NCBI GenBank assembly: GCA_902496775.1
Contig: CABVCF010000046.1
Coordinates: 1-14,681, forward strand
DNA length: 14,681 bases
Direction: 5' to 3'
From: an uncultured Collinsella sp.
Lineage (GTDB): Bacteria > Actinomycetota > Coriobacteriia > Coriobacteriales > Coriobacteriaceae
Part shown: positions 14,413 through 14,681 of the stretch, in pieces
How positions within the stretch are numbered: the stretch's first letter is position 1
How the letters are laid out: every line of letters starts with the position of its first letter
Position numbers and translations under genes: made by a program
Notes under the pieces: model-generated
Databases searched by the model: none
Told to the model about the DNA's origin: nothing
The model's input: the letters and a program-made list of their open reading frames with translations, nothing else

Positions 14413-14459
14413 GCTGTATTTGACTGTTCATATTGCACGCTCATTAAGGGAGGCCAGTG

Positions 14460-14681
14460 ATGTCATCGACTCAAAAACGAGCCATCCTGCAGGTGCGCAT
14501 TCGCGAGGAAGACAAGCAGCATGCCGAGCATCTCTACGACGCCATGGGCACATCGCTCGCCGAGGCTGTCCGTTTATTTGTCGCGCAAAGCATTTTGATG
14601 CGCAAGCTTCCCTTTCAGCCGGTCGCCCTTGATTATCGACTTTATCCGAACACCTCCCACATTCATCCGCACATGTGCGGA
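14460..14681 (+). CDS. RelB/DinJ-family type II antitoxin (partial, runs off the right edge)
   Basis: The first 74 codons of a plus-strand gene are open to the end of the window. The ATG at 14460 has AAGGGAGG ending 6 bases before it. The N-terminal part fits a ribbon-helix-helix antitoxin of the RelB/DinJ family. A beta strand ILQVRIREED comes first, a helix KQHAEHLYDAMG next, then SLAEAVRLFVAQSILMRKLP, and the typical KLPFQP end of the DNA-binding domain. Such proteins are about 80-100 residues, so only the toxin-binding tail is missing. The partner toxin (YafQ/RelE type) would be expected just to the right, outside the window. It is divergent from the formate hydrogenlyase operon and likely unrelated to it in function. 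Confidence is high for the family and low for any specific name. Confidence 0.8.
   Translation, partial: MSSTQKRAILQVRIREEDKQHAEHLYDAMGTSLAEAVRLFVAQSILMRKLPFQPVALDYRLYPNTSHIHPHMCG

Larger units (their letters stand above)
14030..14459. other. 430-base divergent control region between the hydN-fdhF-hyf operon and the antitoxin gene
   Basis: No credible gene is seen here. The part next to hydN (to about 14145) is GC-rich and holds several hairpins that would lie in the operon leader. The part from about 14146 to 14459 is clearly more AT-rich than the genes. It must hold the operon promoter (minus strand) and probably the antitoxin promoter (plus strand). A TATATT box (14177-14172, minus strand) is a possible -10, but I see no good -35 at the right distance. 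On the plus strand TTATAA (14386-14391) is a possible -10, also without a clear -35. I therefore do not assign start points. Confidence 0.6.

Noticed and set aside
14411..14632. Plus-strand frame overlapping the antitoxin in another phase
   Set aside because: No ribosome site, and the overlapping frame has a good start and a clear ribbon-helix-helix pattern.

Overview
The window holds one long minus-strand operon that encodes a complete formate hydrogenlyase of the Hyf (FHL-2) type together with its own selenocysteine formate dehydrogenase H. It is followed on the right by a short AT-rich control region and by the start of a plus-strand RelB/DinJ-family antitoxin gene. The coding DNA is GC-rich, with strong G/C preference at third codon positions and clear Shine-Dalgarno sequences (AGGAGG and variants) before nearly every gene. 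Together with the gene content, this suggests a fermentative anaerobe, most likely a gut actinobacterium of the Coriobacteriia (Collinsella-like). That placement is an inference; no taxonomic marker gene is present.

Layout in transcription order (right to left): hydN-like polyferredoxin (14029-13511), fdhF with an in-frame UGA read as selenocysteine 140 (13436-11214), hyfA (11135-10518), hyfB (10525-8507), hyfC (8494-7568), hyfD (7552-6095), hyfE (6081-5428), hyfF (5424-3865), hyfG (3861-2089), hyfH (2087-1371), hyfI (1368-586) and a hycH/hyfJ-type assembly gene (585-4). From hyfA to the end the genes overlap or are at most 15 bases apart. Only two larger gaps exist: 74 bases before fdhF, and 78 bases before hyfA, which holds a strong GC hairpin. 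The left edge lies 3 bases after the last stop codon, so the operon may continue outside the window, for example into the maturation protease gene.

How the genes work together: FdhF would oxidise formate to CO2 at a Mo(W)-bis-MGD/selenocysteine site. Electrons would pass through the [4Fe-4S] clusters of HyfA (and perhaps HydN), HyfH and HyfI to the [NiFe] site in HyfG, where protons are reduced to H2. The membrane arm (HyfB, C, D, E, F) contains three antiporter-like subunits, each keeping the glutamate and lysines typical of ion-pumping complex I-related subunits, so coupling to H+ or Na+ translocation is likely. In E. coli the hyf operon has no fdhF; here dehydrogenase, hydrogenase and pump are carried in one cassette.

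The 430 bases right of hydN contain the presumed operon promoter, a leader with several hairpins (two of them mutually exclusive), a perfect 11-bp-arm palindrome, and a small palindrome in front of the antitoxin gene. Plus-strand open frames opposite the operon, some very long, are composition shadows and are not annotated.
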